Assembly: GCA_025506515.1 (NCBI GenBank)
Contig: CM046452.1
Span: 42,355,591-42,419,590 of the forward strand
Reading direction: 5' to 3'
DNA: 64,000 bases
Source: Flaveria trinervia
Taxonomy: Eukaryota > Streptophyta > Magnoliopsida > Asterales > Asteraceae
Shown: in pieces, positions 46,196 through 57,116 of the stretch
Position numbering within the stretch: the first letter of the stretch is position 1
Layout of the letters: the number at the start of each line of letters is the position of its first letter
Notes under the pieces: model-generated
Databases searched by the model: none
What the model was told of the DNA's origin: nothing
Seen by the model: only the letters and a program-made list of their open reading frames with translations
Made by a program: the position numbers and the translations under genes

Positions 46196-47386
46196 TGTCA
46201 CACCCTTAAAATACACGTGCGAAGTTTTACCGCGAGGCATGTGAATAAACCAGGATCACAATCACTAGTTACTCAGAACGACACTATATGCCACATTCAA
46301 AACAAAACCAACCAAAATTCAAAAGTTTAAAAACCATGCGGAAGCGTTTTGAAAATTAGACAACCCAAAAGTAAATGAATGCATAATATGGAAAACACGC
46401 GTCATCCCAATGTTTAAAACCCATATATAAAAGGTAAACAATTTGTCTATGAAATAAAGACTTAGGATGCATGATGGACCCGTGTTGTGCTCCTATTGGC
46501 AAGCTGAGTTAACGACCTGAGAATAGCATACTAAAAATTTCAACACAATGGTTGGTGAGTTCAAGACTTTGCGTTTAACATAAATATTAATAGTTGTATA
46601 ACATAAGAAGTGTATTGAATAAGATAGCTAGTCTATATTCACAAGTAATAACCATAGTGATTTCGCGATCGAAGCTGACTATATTTCGTTTGTTGCCTCC
46701 CATCACGACTTACCAGGTTGTGACGATGTTGTGTTTAGGACAATATTGCACCCATTTGACCTGGAGTCACAAAGGTGGGGCTCGTCACACCCAGTAATAC
46801 TACCCAAGATTTCCCGCTAGTTACCATTATTAATGATCCAAAAGTGTGAGGACTTTTCAAGGTATTAAGCATTATGTTAAAACATACACAAATTATAATA
46901 ATAAAATAGCGTTTGAGTACAAGTATGCTACCTCCCCGAGAAGAGAGCTTATAAAATAAAGGGGCATGAACTCACCTAGTGTGTAATGATAGTGAATAAA
47001 GAGACTCGTGATAGATGGAAAGACAACCCTTCAAAGGTTACCTTTAGATGTGCTTTGATGATGATTATCACTTGTAAACAACTTGTACTACTTGAAACCA
47101 CTAGGAATTCAACTTGTGTAAGTGTTCTTGGATCAAAATCGTAATGGATGAAGGTGTTTGGAAGAGTTGCAGCCGAAATTGGGGTTTGGGGGGATTAGGG
47201 TTGTATTTTAGGTAAGTTTTAGGTTTAGAACAATTACAAAGTAAACCCCTTTAATTATATTTTATAAAAATCAATCTTTCTAATACTTTTCAAATAGTTT
47301 TTAATTACTAAACACAAGTATTATTAACCAATAATAATAATCCTAAACATTTACAACAAGTCACATAACACATTGAATATATATAT
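46196..47386 (+). repeat. TGTCACACCC-type repeat, non-coding
   Basis: Begins sharply with TGTCACACCC inside the C-like leader. It has no ORF of note. Features include 'ttggtgagttc', shared with 3598-4092, and a promoter-like or gene-border-like stretch before 47240 ending in an AT-rich tail. It may be a solo LTR or a non-autonomous element of another type. The right boundary is set only by the start of the G LTR at 47387. Confidence 0.4.
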
Positions 47387-47704
47387 TGACAGGATTAGCG
47401 ATCACAAGTTTGATGTATTAGAGTTCAAAGCAGCGGAATAAGAACAGGAATTAGACAAATTGTAGCAAGAAATCGATACTTGTATGCATTAAGAGCACAT
47501 ACGGTTATAGTGAGAGAATATATTTCTGATTCAAGGAATGTTTATAGATATGGAATATTTCTGATCAAATCATTCACTTTATTACAATAGGTTGTTACTC
47601 CTTATATAGAGTGCAACAATCACTGCTGTTATCACGGAAAGTGACAACTGGCAGATCTATTACAAAAATAACTAAATCTTAACAAACTACTGAAATGTTC
47701 ACAA
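47387..47704 (-). repeat. 3' LTR of element G, distal piece
   Basis: On the + strand it starts TGACAGGATTAGCGATC. Reversed, this is close to the end of the LTR at 1-434 (GATCACTGATCCTAACA). It contains 'agcagcggaata' and 'gaattagacaaatt', the reverse complement of the F LTR end region, and a TATA-like 'cttatatagag' at 47612-47622. It ends with CACAA (47700-47704), the target site of F. Confidence 0.82.
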
Positions 47705-48376
47705 TGTTGGACCAAAAGAACCAATGAGCCTGATCAGAGAAACCTCTAAGTCCCACAAGACTCACAACAGCTGAAGAAGACCTGATCAGTGTTCTACAAA
47801 GTCTGAAGAATACAACTGCTGAAGTACGTCTGAAGTACTGAAGACAAAGACTGAGACAACAGCTGAAGATCTAAAGTCTGAAGACTTCAACAAGTACTGA
47901 AGACAAAGACTGAAGATCAACAGCTGAAAGACAAAGTCTGATGTTCAAGTACTGAAGACATCAGCTGATGTTAACAGCTGATGACAACAGCTGAAGAGGG
48001 CTTCTTCAGTTGTTGTGAGGTTTTTTCTCTTCAGTAGTTTTCTTTTCCTTCAGTAGTTTGTTTACTTTTCTTTTCAGTACTTGTAAACAACTGAAGAGGT
48101 TGTTCTTCGGTTGTTGTAGTATCAGTAGTTTTATGTTTTTCAGTAGTTGTAAATAAGATGTTTACACTTAGGAACATTTGTAAGAAGATGTCAGTTGTTG
48201 ACATCTTCAGTAGTTGTTGAACATCAGTTGTTATCAAATGGTTACATGTCACTTTCAAGTGACATCAGCCTACGTCACTCTTTCCTTCAGTAGTTCTTGT
48301 TTGAATTTGTCTAATTCTGAGCTATTCCGCTGCTATATCTGTTCAATCGATTAAACCAAGGGCTGAGATTCTAACA
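47705..48376 (+). repeat. 5' LTR of element F, core promoter deleted
   Basis: 672 bp against 785 bp for the 3' copy. About 110 bp between 'cgtcactctttcctt' (48278-48292) and 'gttcttgtttgaatttg' are replaced by 'cagta'. The lost segment in the 3' copy contains 'ctttataagaagg', the best TATA candidate. It has CAGCTGAAG / CAGTAGTT repeats (47760-48240) and a perfect hairpin at 48184-48208 (10-bp stem GAAGATGTCA, 5-nt loop). Confidence 0.9.
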
Positions 48377-48378
48377 AA

Positions 48379-48390
48379 TGGTATCAGAGC
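48379..48390 (+). promoter_or_regulatory. Primer-binding site, element F
   Basis: TGGTATCAGAGC two bases after the LTR end, complementary to initiator tRNA-Met. Confidence 0.93.
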
Positions 48391-48583
48391 GGGTTAATCA
48401 TTGATCGATCTAACAATGATCATTGAAACTGTTCAATCGCTCTAAGTTTAATTGAATTAGCAAATTCGCAAGGATCTGTTATAGAGATTGAGAGTGTATC
48501 GCTTCTGGCCGCTTTATTTGAGGTTCTGTGTGGTTTTGAGCTAAATTTATTGTGATTTTACTTGAGTCTGTCTGATTTTCACA

Positions 48584-51410
48584 ATGACTACTTCTTCGAA
48601 TGATCCTTTCAATACTGGATCCTCTACCAAGCCTCCGATCTTGGTGAGGAATGAGTATAACATTGGCAGAGAAGATTGCTCCATCACCTGTCTGTCAATA
48701 GCTCAGGTTGTTGGACATCTGTGGTACATGGACCTCATAGGCCAATGATGAATGATCCGAAACAAACCAGTTGGTTCCAAAGAAGAAGGAGCAATACTCC
48801 GATGAGGACAAGAAGTTGTTTGAAATCGATGCAAAAGCCCATGGAATTTTGGCTATGGCTATTCCTAATGAGACTTACTCTGGGCTTCTGCATTGTGAAT
48901 CTGCTCATGACCTCTGGAATGCCATCAAAGAACAATTTGGTGGTACTGATGAGGTTTTAGCAAACAACAGGGAAATCCTCGCCCAACAATATGAGACTTT
49001 CTCTCATAGAAAGGGTGAGACTCTGACTCAACAATTTGAGCGGTTTTCATGTTTAATTTCTGAATTGAAAATGGTTAAACATGAATATACCAGGAGTCAG
49101 ATGAACCATAGATTCTTAAGATCACTGCCTGAGAGATGGAACACATATACCATTGTTCTACGCTCAAATGCTGATGTTGATCGCCTATCTCTCACCCAAC
49201 TTCATGGGAAACTGCTTACATTTGAGAGAGAGATAGAGCAGAAAAGGAAATTGGTTTCATCTGGCAAGCTCACTGAGGATTTTGTCCAAGGGAACACTGC
49301 CCTGATTGGACATCAAGAGTCAGAATATGCGTCATCTGAAAACCAGTATGATGAGCATATGATTTCTCTACAAACACTTCTGAGCTGCCTTTGTGAGTGT
49401 TGATAGTCATTCTGTGGTAGTAATAGTGACAATCTATGTTTCATCATGGATGATCTCAAGGGGATTGCTGATGATGACTTAGAAGAGATGGATATTTTGA
49501 GCCAAATGGCCTTGATAAATATCAGATCTCAGAAGTTCTACAAAAGAACTGGAAGGAAATTCCCAGGACACTCTGGCAAAACCAAAGTTGGTTTTGACAA
49601 GAGTAAGTTGAAGTGCCATAATGCCACAGGCTTGGGCACTTTGCAAGAGAATGTAGATCATCTGGATCTAACTCTCCTGCACCTTTTGTGACTTTCCCTG
49701 GCAATAGTCAACAAAACAGAGGGCAACAACCTGTCAATTCTGGTTATCATCATCAACCACAATCTCCTGCATATTTTGTTCCACAGGGGCCAATGCCATA
49801 TCCATACCCATGCTATTACATGCCACAACCAGGCCAGGTTCAAGCACCCACTGCTCAGCAACCACATGCACTCCCTGAGCCTCAACCATCCCAATCTCAT
49901 CAACCTAATCAACTTCAACAACACAGCTTCTTCACACCAGGAGTTGTTGACTGGAGCCGTTTACCAGATGATGTGTCTGGTAATGAACAACTGTTTTCAG
50001 GTGCTGGTCAACATGGTGGTGAGCATCCTTTTGGAAATCTAGCTCTCATGGCTTTGGAATCCTCTGATGGATCATCTTCAAGTACCTCTTCAACAAAGGT
50101 ATCACAGTATCCTCTGAGGCTAAGGCCAAATTATGTTCTGAAACTTGCATAGCAGCATTTGCCTCTATTAGAGAAGCAAATGTGGCTTTAATCAATAAAA
50201 ATGTAGAGCTAGAACAAATAATTTCCAAAAATAAAGCTGAGTTTGAGTCTGTGCTAAAAGTGAAAACTGATGAGATTTACAAATTAAAATGCCAATTTCT
50301 GATGATAAGGCTAGGGAGGATGTACTCTTAGAGAAGTACAAAGACCTCAAAGATACTCTTGCTGTCACCCAGGTAGAGTGTGATCGATGGTACAATCTTG
50401 CAAGGGCTTTGAAATGCTTCTTAGTAAGCAAACCGCTTCCAATGTGAAGTTTGGAATTGTTATAATCACACTGCTCCTCCTACAGTTTTTGCTTCAGAGC
50501 AGAGCAGAATCTGATGGAGAAAGTAATGACCAATCCACCTCATCATGTGATTCACTACTTGATAAACACCATGAGTAGTTGAAGTCAGTAGTATCCCTCT
50601 GTGAACCTATCAGCTGATATTGATGGTTCACTGCTGACACTCACATGATTAATGAGTTGATCAACCCAAGTGTTATCCCTAGAAGTACTGAGGGTACTGG
50701 AGAGCAGGGGATAACATCTGGAGTTCAAATCCTAATGACTGACAGCACTGAAAAGAAAAACGGTCAGTAGGAAGGATTTGAAGCCTACTAAGGAAGTTGA
50801 CAAGAAGGCAAAAAGTGCTTCTAAACTGCTGAAGAGCAAGTCTTCAGTAGTTTCATCTTCTTTAGTTGATGATCAACAGAAGAGAAAAAGAAGAAACCAT
50901 GTGAAATATGTGGTCTATTCAATCATCTCACAGATGATTGTTGGTACAAAAAGGGATCCAAACTCAAACAAAAGAGAAAATTAAAGTAAACTTGGCTAAA
51001 ATGAAAACTGAGTTTGAGTCCAAGTTTGTACCAGCAACATCAAATCCTGTTACTCCTATGTCCAAACTGAAATCCAAAAAGGAAGGAGTGCAACAGGCAA
51101 TAGCTGAGGTTGCACAAAAGAAGATGGTGCAACACAAGAACTCATCATCAAACACCAACCCAATGTGTCTGAAGAGCTGAAAGCTCTCTCCCAGAATCAG
51201 ACACAATGGTAATGATGGTTCACATCTGTTGGGGAGAGTTAACCAACTTGATGGCCCTGTGTGTTGAAACCCCAGAAAAGGAGATCCAAGCCAAAGGATT
51301 CCTCTTCTACACCATCTCCTTCACCTCAAGCTATTGTGTCCTATAAACCTGTAGTTCACCATCTGTTGATGAGACCAGGCCCAAAACCAAAAAGGTTTGG
51401 GTCTCCAAAA
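48584..51410 (+). pseudogene. gag: Gag of element F
   Basis: Starts at ATG 48584 (MTTSSNDPFNTG). After early frameshifts a 210-residue open stretch at 48771-49403 gives the UBN2-type domain: ILAMAIPNETYSGLL, DLWNAIKEQFGG, LPERWNTYTIVL. The first CCHC knuckle near 49612 is split by a frameshift (KCHN.. then GHFAREC). A Pro/Gln-rich stretch follows (49690-50000), then a coiled-coil-like part (50160-50410). A second knuckle, CEICGLFNHLTDDCW, lies near 50900-50945. Most breaks are single-base shifts. Protease follows. Confidence 0.85.
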
Positions 51411-51439
51411 CTAACTGATTGTTTATTTATGCAGTTTCT

Positions 51440-52522
51440 TCAACATACCAAAGTAGCATCTGGTATGTAGACAGTGGGGGATCTATGCATATGACTGGGA
51501 ACAACTCACTTCTTAATGACTACTCTTCAGGAAGGAAGGGATTTGTTTCCTTTGGCAATGATGCAAGAGGTTACTCATCGGGAAGGGTTTTGTTTCCAAT
51601 GGGGAAATAAAGTTTGATGATGTCAACCATGTGGAAAATCTCAAGTATAACCTCTTGATGTCAGTCAATTGTGTGACAAAGGCCATGTTGCCCTTTTCAC
51701 AAGCCAGAACTGCAGGATTCTGTCATCCAAAGTTCTGAGTTTGATTGACAAGGCATTGGATGCTCACACTCTCCTGAAGGCCAACAGGACAGGAAGAGTG
51801 TATGCCTTAGATCTTTCCAAGAAAATTGATCTCAAAGGCCATCCTTGCCTATTTTCCAAGGCCTCTCCTCAAGAATCTAATCTATGGCATAGAAGATGGG
51901 ACATGTTAACTTCAAAAACATGAATCAACTGATACACCATAGTTTTAGTAGGGGACTGCCTATGAAGGAGTTTAAGTGTGAAAACAACTGCACTGCTTGT
52001 TTGAAAGGAAAACAGCACAAGGTTCATTTCCATCTATTGAAGAACCAAAGTCTACTGCTGCTTACAACTTCTTCACATGGATCTCTTTGGTCCTGTGAGA
52101 GTGATGAGCATGGCACAAAAAAATACTGTCTGGTAATTGTGGATGATTACTCCAGATTGTATGGACTTTCTTTCTACATTCAAAGATGAAGCTGCACAGA
52201 AGATCATAAACTTTGTGTTGTATGTTGAGAAGCAGTATTCCTTCTCAGTCAAGTGTATTAGAAGTGACAATGGAACAGAATTCAGGAACAATACACTTGA
52301 TGTGTTCTACCTTTCCAAGGGAATAAAGAGACAGTTTAGTATTCCAAGAACTCCTGAACAGAATGGAGTTGTGGAAAGAAAGAACAAGACTCTCATTGAA
52401 GCTGCAAGGTCTATGTTGGCTGATTCTGGACTGCCATTGACCTTTTGGGCTGAAGCTGTCAACACAGCATGCTATGTGCAGAATAGAGTGCTAATAAATC
52501 AGAGACTAAGACTCCATTATTA
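51440..52522 (+). pseudogene. pol: Protease and integrase of element F
   Basis: Protease: WYVDSGGSMHMTG at about 51460-51500, with the D-S-G triad in which the usual Ala or Cys is Gly. GAG-pre-integrase and zinc region: LWHRRWDM (51885), HVNFKNMNQLI, then CTACLKGKQHK (51990). Integrase core: LFGPV, the blocks around WMITPDC, IRSDNGTEFRNN (52256-52291), then GVVERKNKTLIEAARSML and CYVQNRVLINQR at 52500. Frameshifts occur at 51610 and 52190. At about 52515 the sequence jumps directly into the end of RNase H. Confidence 0.88.
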
Positions 52523-52743
52523 ATGGTAGTGCTTCAGCTCTTTGCATTGTCAAAAATCCTGTCCAGCACTCTAGGACCAAACATATAGAAATTAGACATC
52601 ATTTTATAAGATTTTTTTGAAAAGGGTCTAATTAATCCTATGTTTGTGCCTAGTGCTGATGAGCTTGCAGACATTTTACTAAGCCTTTGGATAGTTCATC
52701 TTTCCACAACCTGGTGTTAAGGCTTGTATGTCTGCAGCTAGAA
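52523..52743 (+). pseudogene. pol: RNase H C-terminal tail of element F after an internal deletion
   Basis: GSASALCIVKNPVQHS, RTKHIEIRHHFIR and VPSADELAD match the end of the G RNase H (63160-62915) almost exactly. Compared with G, everything from the end of integrase through RT to this point is missing, about 2 kb or more. The junction lies in 'aatcagagactaagactcc'; 'cagaga' is present on the RNase H side in G and plausibly on the integrase side, so the loss may have used a short shared word. Confidence 0.85.
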
Positions 52744-53556
52744 TAAGTGACAACTACTGATGATCTCAGTAATTACTGATAATCATTGGTAACCATGTCA
52801 CATATAAGTACTGATGCGTTATTTTACTCTCAGTAGTTTTTATAACTACTGAAGGCTAAATGCTTTAAGTACTGTACTTTCTCTGTAATAAACTACTGAT
52901 GTAGTTACAACTACTGACATCAGTAGAAACAGATAAGTACTGATGTCCTATGAAACAACTAAAAACAGCAAAAAAGGCTGATGAGTAAGTGTTGAGGACT
53001 GTATGAAACAGCTGAAAGGCTATGAATTGACAACATCTACTGATGAGTACTCTCTCTTCAGTAGTTCACAAACTGCTGTTTCTTTATAAAACTGAAGCAA
53101 TACCATGTCTTCAGTAGTTTCACAACTACTGATGACTAACACCAAGTCTTCAGTTGTTTACAACAACTGATGGCAAAACCACGGTCTTCAGTAGTTTCAC
53201 AACTACTGATGGCTAATACCAAGTCCTCAGTTGTTTCAACATCTGAAGTCCAACTTGTCTTCAGTAGTTTTAAAACTACTGATGCCTAAATCAGAGACTT
53301 CAGTTGTTTCAACGTCTGATTGTAAACACCATGTCTTCAGTTGTTTTATAACTGCTGACCACATCAATATCATCAGTCGTTTCAAACTTCTGAAAGTTAT
53401 ACCACGTCATCAGTAGATTCAAATACTGATGACTAACACCAAAACCTTCAGTCGTTTCATAACCCTTACTCTATAATACCTGATCCTCTTTCAGAGTTTT
53501 TCATTCTTTCACGACCTAAAAATTTCAAAAGCTCTGAAAACCTTTCATCTTCATTA
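52744..53556 (+). repeat. Post-pol hairpin array of element F
   Basis: Non-coding. Between about 53040 and 53460 a unit of roughly 50 bp recurs about eight times: (T)CTTCAGT(A/T/C)GTT, 3-6 nt, AAC(T/A)ACTGATG, (G/A)CTAA(T/C)ACCA. Both AGT/ACT and TGT/ACA spellings occur with matching arms, for example CAGTAGTTTCACAACTACTG near 53115 and CAGTTGTTTACAACAACTG near 53151. The 52745-53040 part carries looser copies. The array ends about 100 bp before the ORF3 ATG. Confidence 0.8.
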
Positions 53557-56500
53557 ATGGCGACCATGCAACTCAAGCCTCGACACAACTGTGTTGCGTA
53601 CCTCACAAAATCGCCCTTCTGGACCAATTTGATACTGCTATAGATCTTATGGTCCAATCCCCACTGAAAACGGCTTTCCTCTTAAATCCAATCATTTATG
53701 CCGATTCGCTACGTCAGTTCTGGATGAATGCGACCGTTAATGGAGAATCTATCCATTCATCTATCAACTCGCATAAGGTGGTCATCTCTACTGCTACCAT
53801 CCGCCAGACATTACTGTTAGATGATGCTGCCTACCCTGTTGGATATCCTAAGCGCCAACTTGATCTTTCATTTGGACAACATGGATATCAGGGTGATCTT
53901 AGTGCTTCAACAATCCTGAAGAAACATTTTCCAGATGCTGAACGATAATATTTCATATGGTAAATGTTTGCCTGGCCCCGAAGACTTCCTCTTGGGATCA
54001 ACTGTCTTCCAGATGGCAACAGGTATTGTTCTCTATCCTTGAACAAGAACCACTAAACTTTTCTGAAATAATTTTTCTTGAACTCAAGGATATGGCCACA
54101 AAATCACTTTCTAACCGTTGGATACTATATCCTCGGTTATAATGGCCATAATAGAGAATCAGCTTTTTGCTGAGGGACTAGTAGTGGTCTGGGAGTCCCT
54201 GCTTTGGCTGTATTGCCGGAGGTATACTCCCGACACAACACTGACCAAATTCTCAACAGGTTGCCAAGCTGCGCAAACCCACGCAGCTGGAACCCACAGC
54301 CTCCACTTCCACATCCAAAGTCCCCTCCAAACCCACAAAGAAGAAGCCTAAGAAAGCTACTCAGGGAATTGAGTCCCCTGTGATGCTCCTGCTGCACCAA
54401 CGGAGGTTATCTCTGCTGGAAATAACCCTCCAGTAGAGACTAGCCTCCACCAGCTGAAGCCGCTCAGGTTGCCTCTCAAAAGGAACCTGAAGCAACCACT
54501 CAAAGGGAAGCCACACTGCTGGGATCCTTCTCACTTGAGGGGATTACCATTGAAGAGCACCACCTGTCCCGGGTGCACACTGCTTCCACACCCTCTCCTG
54601 ATGCAACCGCCCCTCAAAGCCCTACGATAATTGTTGCAAAGGTGCTGACACAGTTGCATTCCTCACCCCCCACCCAGACACCATCACTACTGGGATAACC
54701 TCAACACCTGAGGGGGAGGATCCAATGCTTCTGTCAACCCACAGCACAGGTTATCATGTTTCATCTTCTAGTGTAGATAAGGAGGTGCAAACTTCTGGTG
54801 AGGCTGCCACTGTCTCTGCCTCAGCAAATGACCAGGGTGCAGTTGGTAACATCTCTAAGACCTCACCAGTGGCAAAATGATGAAGGACATAGTCCTGAGG
54901 CTGGAAGTCCCCAGAACCAAGAACAAGGGGCACATGCTATCATTGATCTACACTCAAGGCATGTTCATCCTGACTTTGTCAGGAGGTCAGGTGATTCAGT
55001 ATCAACTGATGATGACCTGAGCTTCTTCTATGATGTAGTTGCTCAAAACACCATTCTCGAGGATGAGGTTAGCAGACTCAAAGAGCTGCTGGCCAAGATG
55101 TCTCAGATGCAAGTCCATCTGCCACCACAAACACCCCACAGATGGCACCTTCTTCTGAAGGTCCCCTACACACTGAGCCAGTATCTACTTCCAAGCCACC
55201 AGCCTCTGCTTTCGGCACTGATTCTCAGGAACAGAACCATCCTGATCAATCAGTTGCTACCCTTCAAAAATCCCTACCTCTCATCCTCCCATGATCACAG
55301 ATATCGTGATCAAAGCCCTTGATGAGAGGCTTCCTACCATAATACAACCCTTAGTGGAGGAGTTGGTGACTAAATCCATTCTACTGCTCAAACCTTTGCA
55401 TCCAATGCAACCAAAAAGGGGGAGAGTCAGTTAGTTAAGGAAAAAGGAAAAGGATGATAGATGGGGAGAGGCGAAAGAATCTGAGTTTGTAAATGAGAAT
55501 GAGAAGGAGAGTGTGAAGGGAGCTGCAGTGAATGAAAGTCAAAAATATTTTCATGTCACATATCAAAAGAGAAAAGGAGAGTCTGAGAAGGAGAAGGAGC
55601 TGAAGGATATGGAAAGAGAAGCTGACGCCAACCATAACCGTTCAATGGATAAAATCATTGAGCAGTTGTATAGGCAGGGTTTTGACATCAAACAACTAGA
55701 CTCCGAGATCAGAAGGATGGAAACAGAGGAGATCAATTCAAGATGGGCTAGCTATGATGCCTTAGAAAGAGAAAGGCTGGAGATAATGATCAGATTTATA
55801 GCTAAATACTTGGGAAGATCTCTAATGGAAATAAGGGCCTGGACCAGGGACAACATCTTGGCAATAACCACCAAGATTTGTTCGTCTGAAGAATACTCCA
55901 AAGGTTTAGTGATTGAGGTACTGAATGAAGCTGGGGTTGGGAATCGAAAAGAACTGACAAAATTTACCAAAGCCTCCCTTACAGCCAAAATGCTAAAACA
56001 GTCTGAAAAGCCTCAATCCTCAAAATCACTATCTCCACAACCCACTAAAACAACCCCTTTACCCTCTAAACCAACCATCCAATCCACAAAACAAAATCCT
56101 TTACCCCCAAAACCCACTGCCAGTGATGTACCTAGCCAAAAGAAAAGAAAGGTACTGAGGCCTGATGAAGATGAAGAGGAGGATGAAGACAGACTGCCAC
56201 TCTCTGCAGTCATTACTTTGCCTAAGGCTAAACCAATGTCCATCACTCCTGCTTCTCAAATGCATGATGTAATGATAAGATTGAAGAGGAACAGATGCAA
56301 AAACATGATGAGGAAATGCTGAAAAGCATTGACAAAGCATATGCCACATCCTCTTCAATGATCAGTATGAAGAAAGAAGTATTAAGATTGTATACCCTTG
56401 CTAATACCTTTCAATACCAAAGGGAAAGAGTAAGGATATGGCCTGATCCAAGGGTGGCACATCGAATTGTCAAGAAAGAAATTCCTTCAAGATACAAGGG

Positions 56501-56898
56501 CCAAGTGAAGAGAGTTGTCGACGAAGACATCACTGGGTTCTTGTAGTGTCCCCTTGGGAAATTGTTAAGAGTTTCAAGAAAGCCTATGAAGCCAAACAAC
56601 CACCTCAAAAGATGTTAGAGAACAAAATTATAAAGAAGGGACTGGTTTACAAAAGACTTGAAAACTTCAAACAAGAAAGCTCAACCTGCTCTTAGAAGGG
56701 ACTCATCCAGATGAGTTTGCTTATAGACAAATAACCACGGTTGAGCTCAAAAATGGAAAACAGGCCAAGTACATATCTGAAGTGTATGGCCAAGAAGGAT
56801 TATTTGATGGTGTGCCCGAGGTGCTGACAATGGATGAGCAAATCATGTTTTTAAGGGCTTACACCAGGGAATCATATAGGCTGATACACGGGAAGTAG
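53557..56898 (+). pseudogene. ORF3 (envelope-like by position) of element F
   Basis: Starts at ATG 53557 (MATMQLKPRHNCVAYL) and ends LIHGK with stop TAG at 56896-56898. Order: N-terminal domain with LRQFWMNATV and ATIRQTLLLDDAA (53557-54150); Pro/Thr/Ser-rich linker; short zipper DDDLSFFYDVVAQNTILEDE (about 54995-55055) followed by VSRLKELL; a Glu/Arg-rich helical domain RSMDKIIEQLYRQGF to LMEIRAWTRD (55640-55860); KKRKV followed by DEDEEEDED (56140-56190); then VRIWPDPRV and VELKNGKQAKY to the end. Breaks are few and mostly one-base shifts. The product is unknown. Confidence 0.85.
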
Positions 56899-57116
56899 AT
56901 CTCATGGTTGGGGCAACAGCTCGGTGTCCAAGTCCCCATACAGAGCTCCCAACCATATCATGCCAAACAGATCATCAGAGACTTCTTCCCAGGCCTGTGC
57001 TGAACAAGGGTCACTTCTCATCTGATCAAGAGGATAAAAGACCAATCTATCTGCCAAAATAAGTGGGACTCGTCAATAACTTGGAGGTTTTGGCTGCATT
57101 GGTTCAGGGGGAGTTT
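56899..57116 (+). other. 3' untranslated stretch and polypurine tract of element F
   Basis: Short non-coding part after ORF3. CAGGGGGAGTTT at 57105-57116 is the polypurine tract right before the 3' LTR. Confidence 0.8.

Noticed and set aside
46196..47240. Possible host gene upstream region
   Set aside because: The start is shared with another repeat at 4092 and there is no supported exon; a mobile repeat is the simpler reading.
48379..48390. tRNA-like sequence
   Set aside because: The match to tRNA-Met is limited to the primer-binding site; no cloverleaf is present. The same holds for the other primer-binding sites.
53040..53460. CRISPR-like regular spacing of short repeats
   Set aside because: The repeats are inverted arms inside a plant Sirevirus, the spacers are near-identical to each other, and the same array recurs in G. 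This is a hairpin array, not a CRISPR locus.
53557..56898. Calling ORF3 a viral envelope protein or a host coiled-coil gene
   Set aside because: Its position between pol and polypurine tract in several elements shows it belongs to the elements, and no membrane features are seen to support an envelope.
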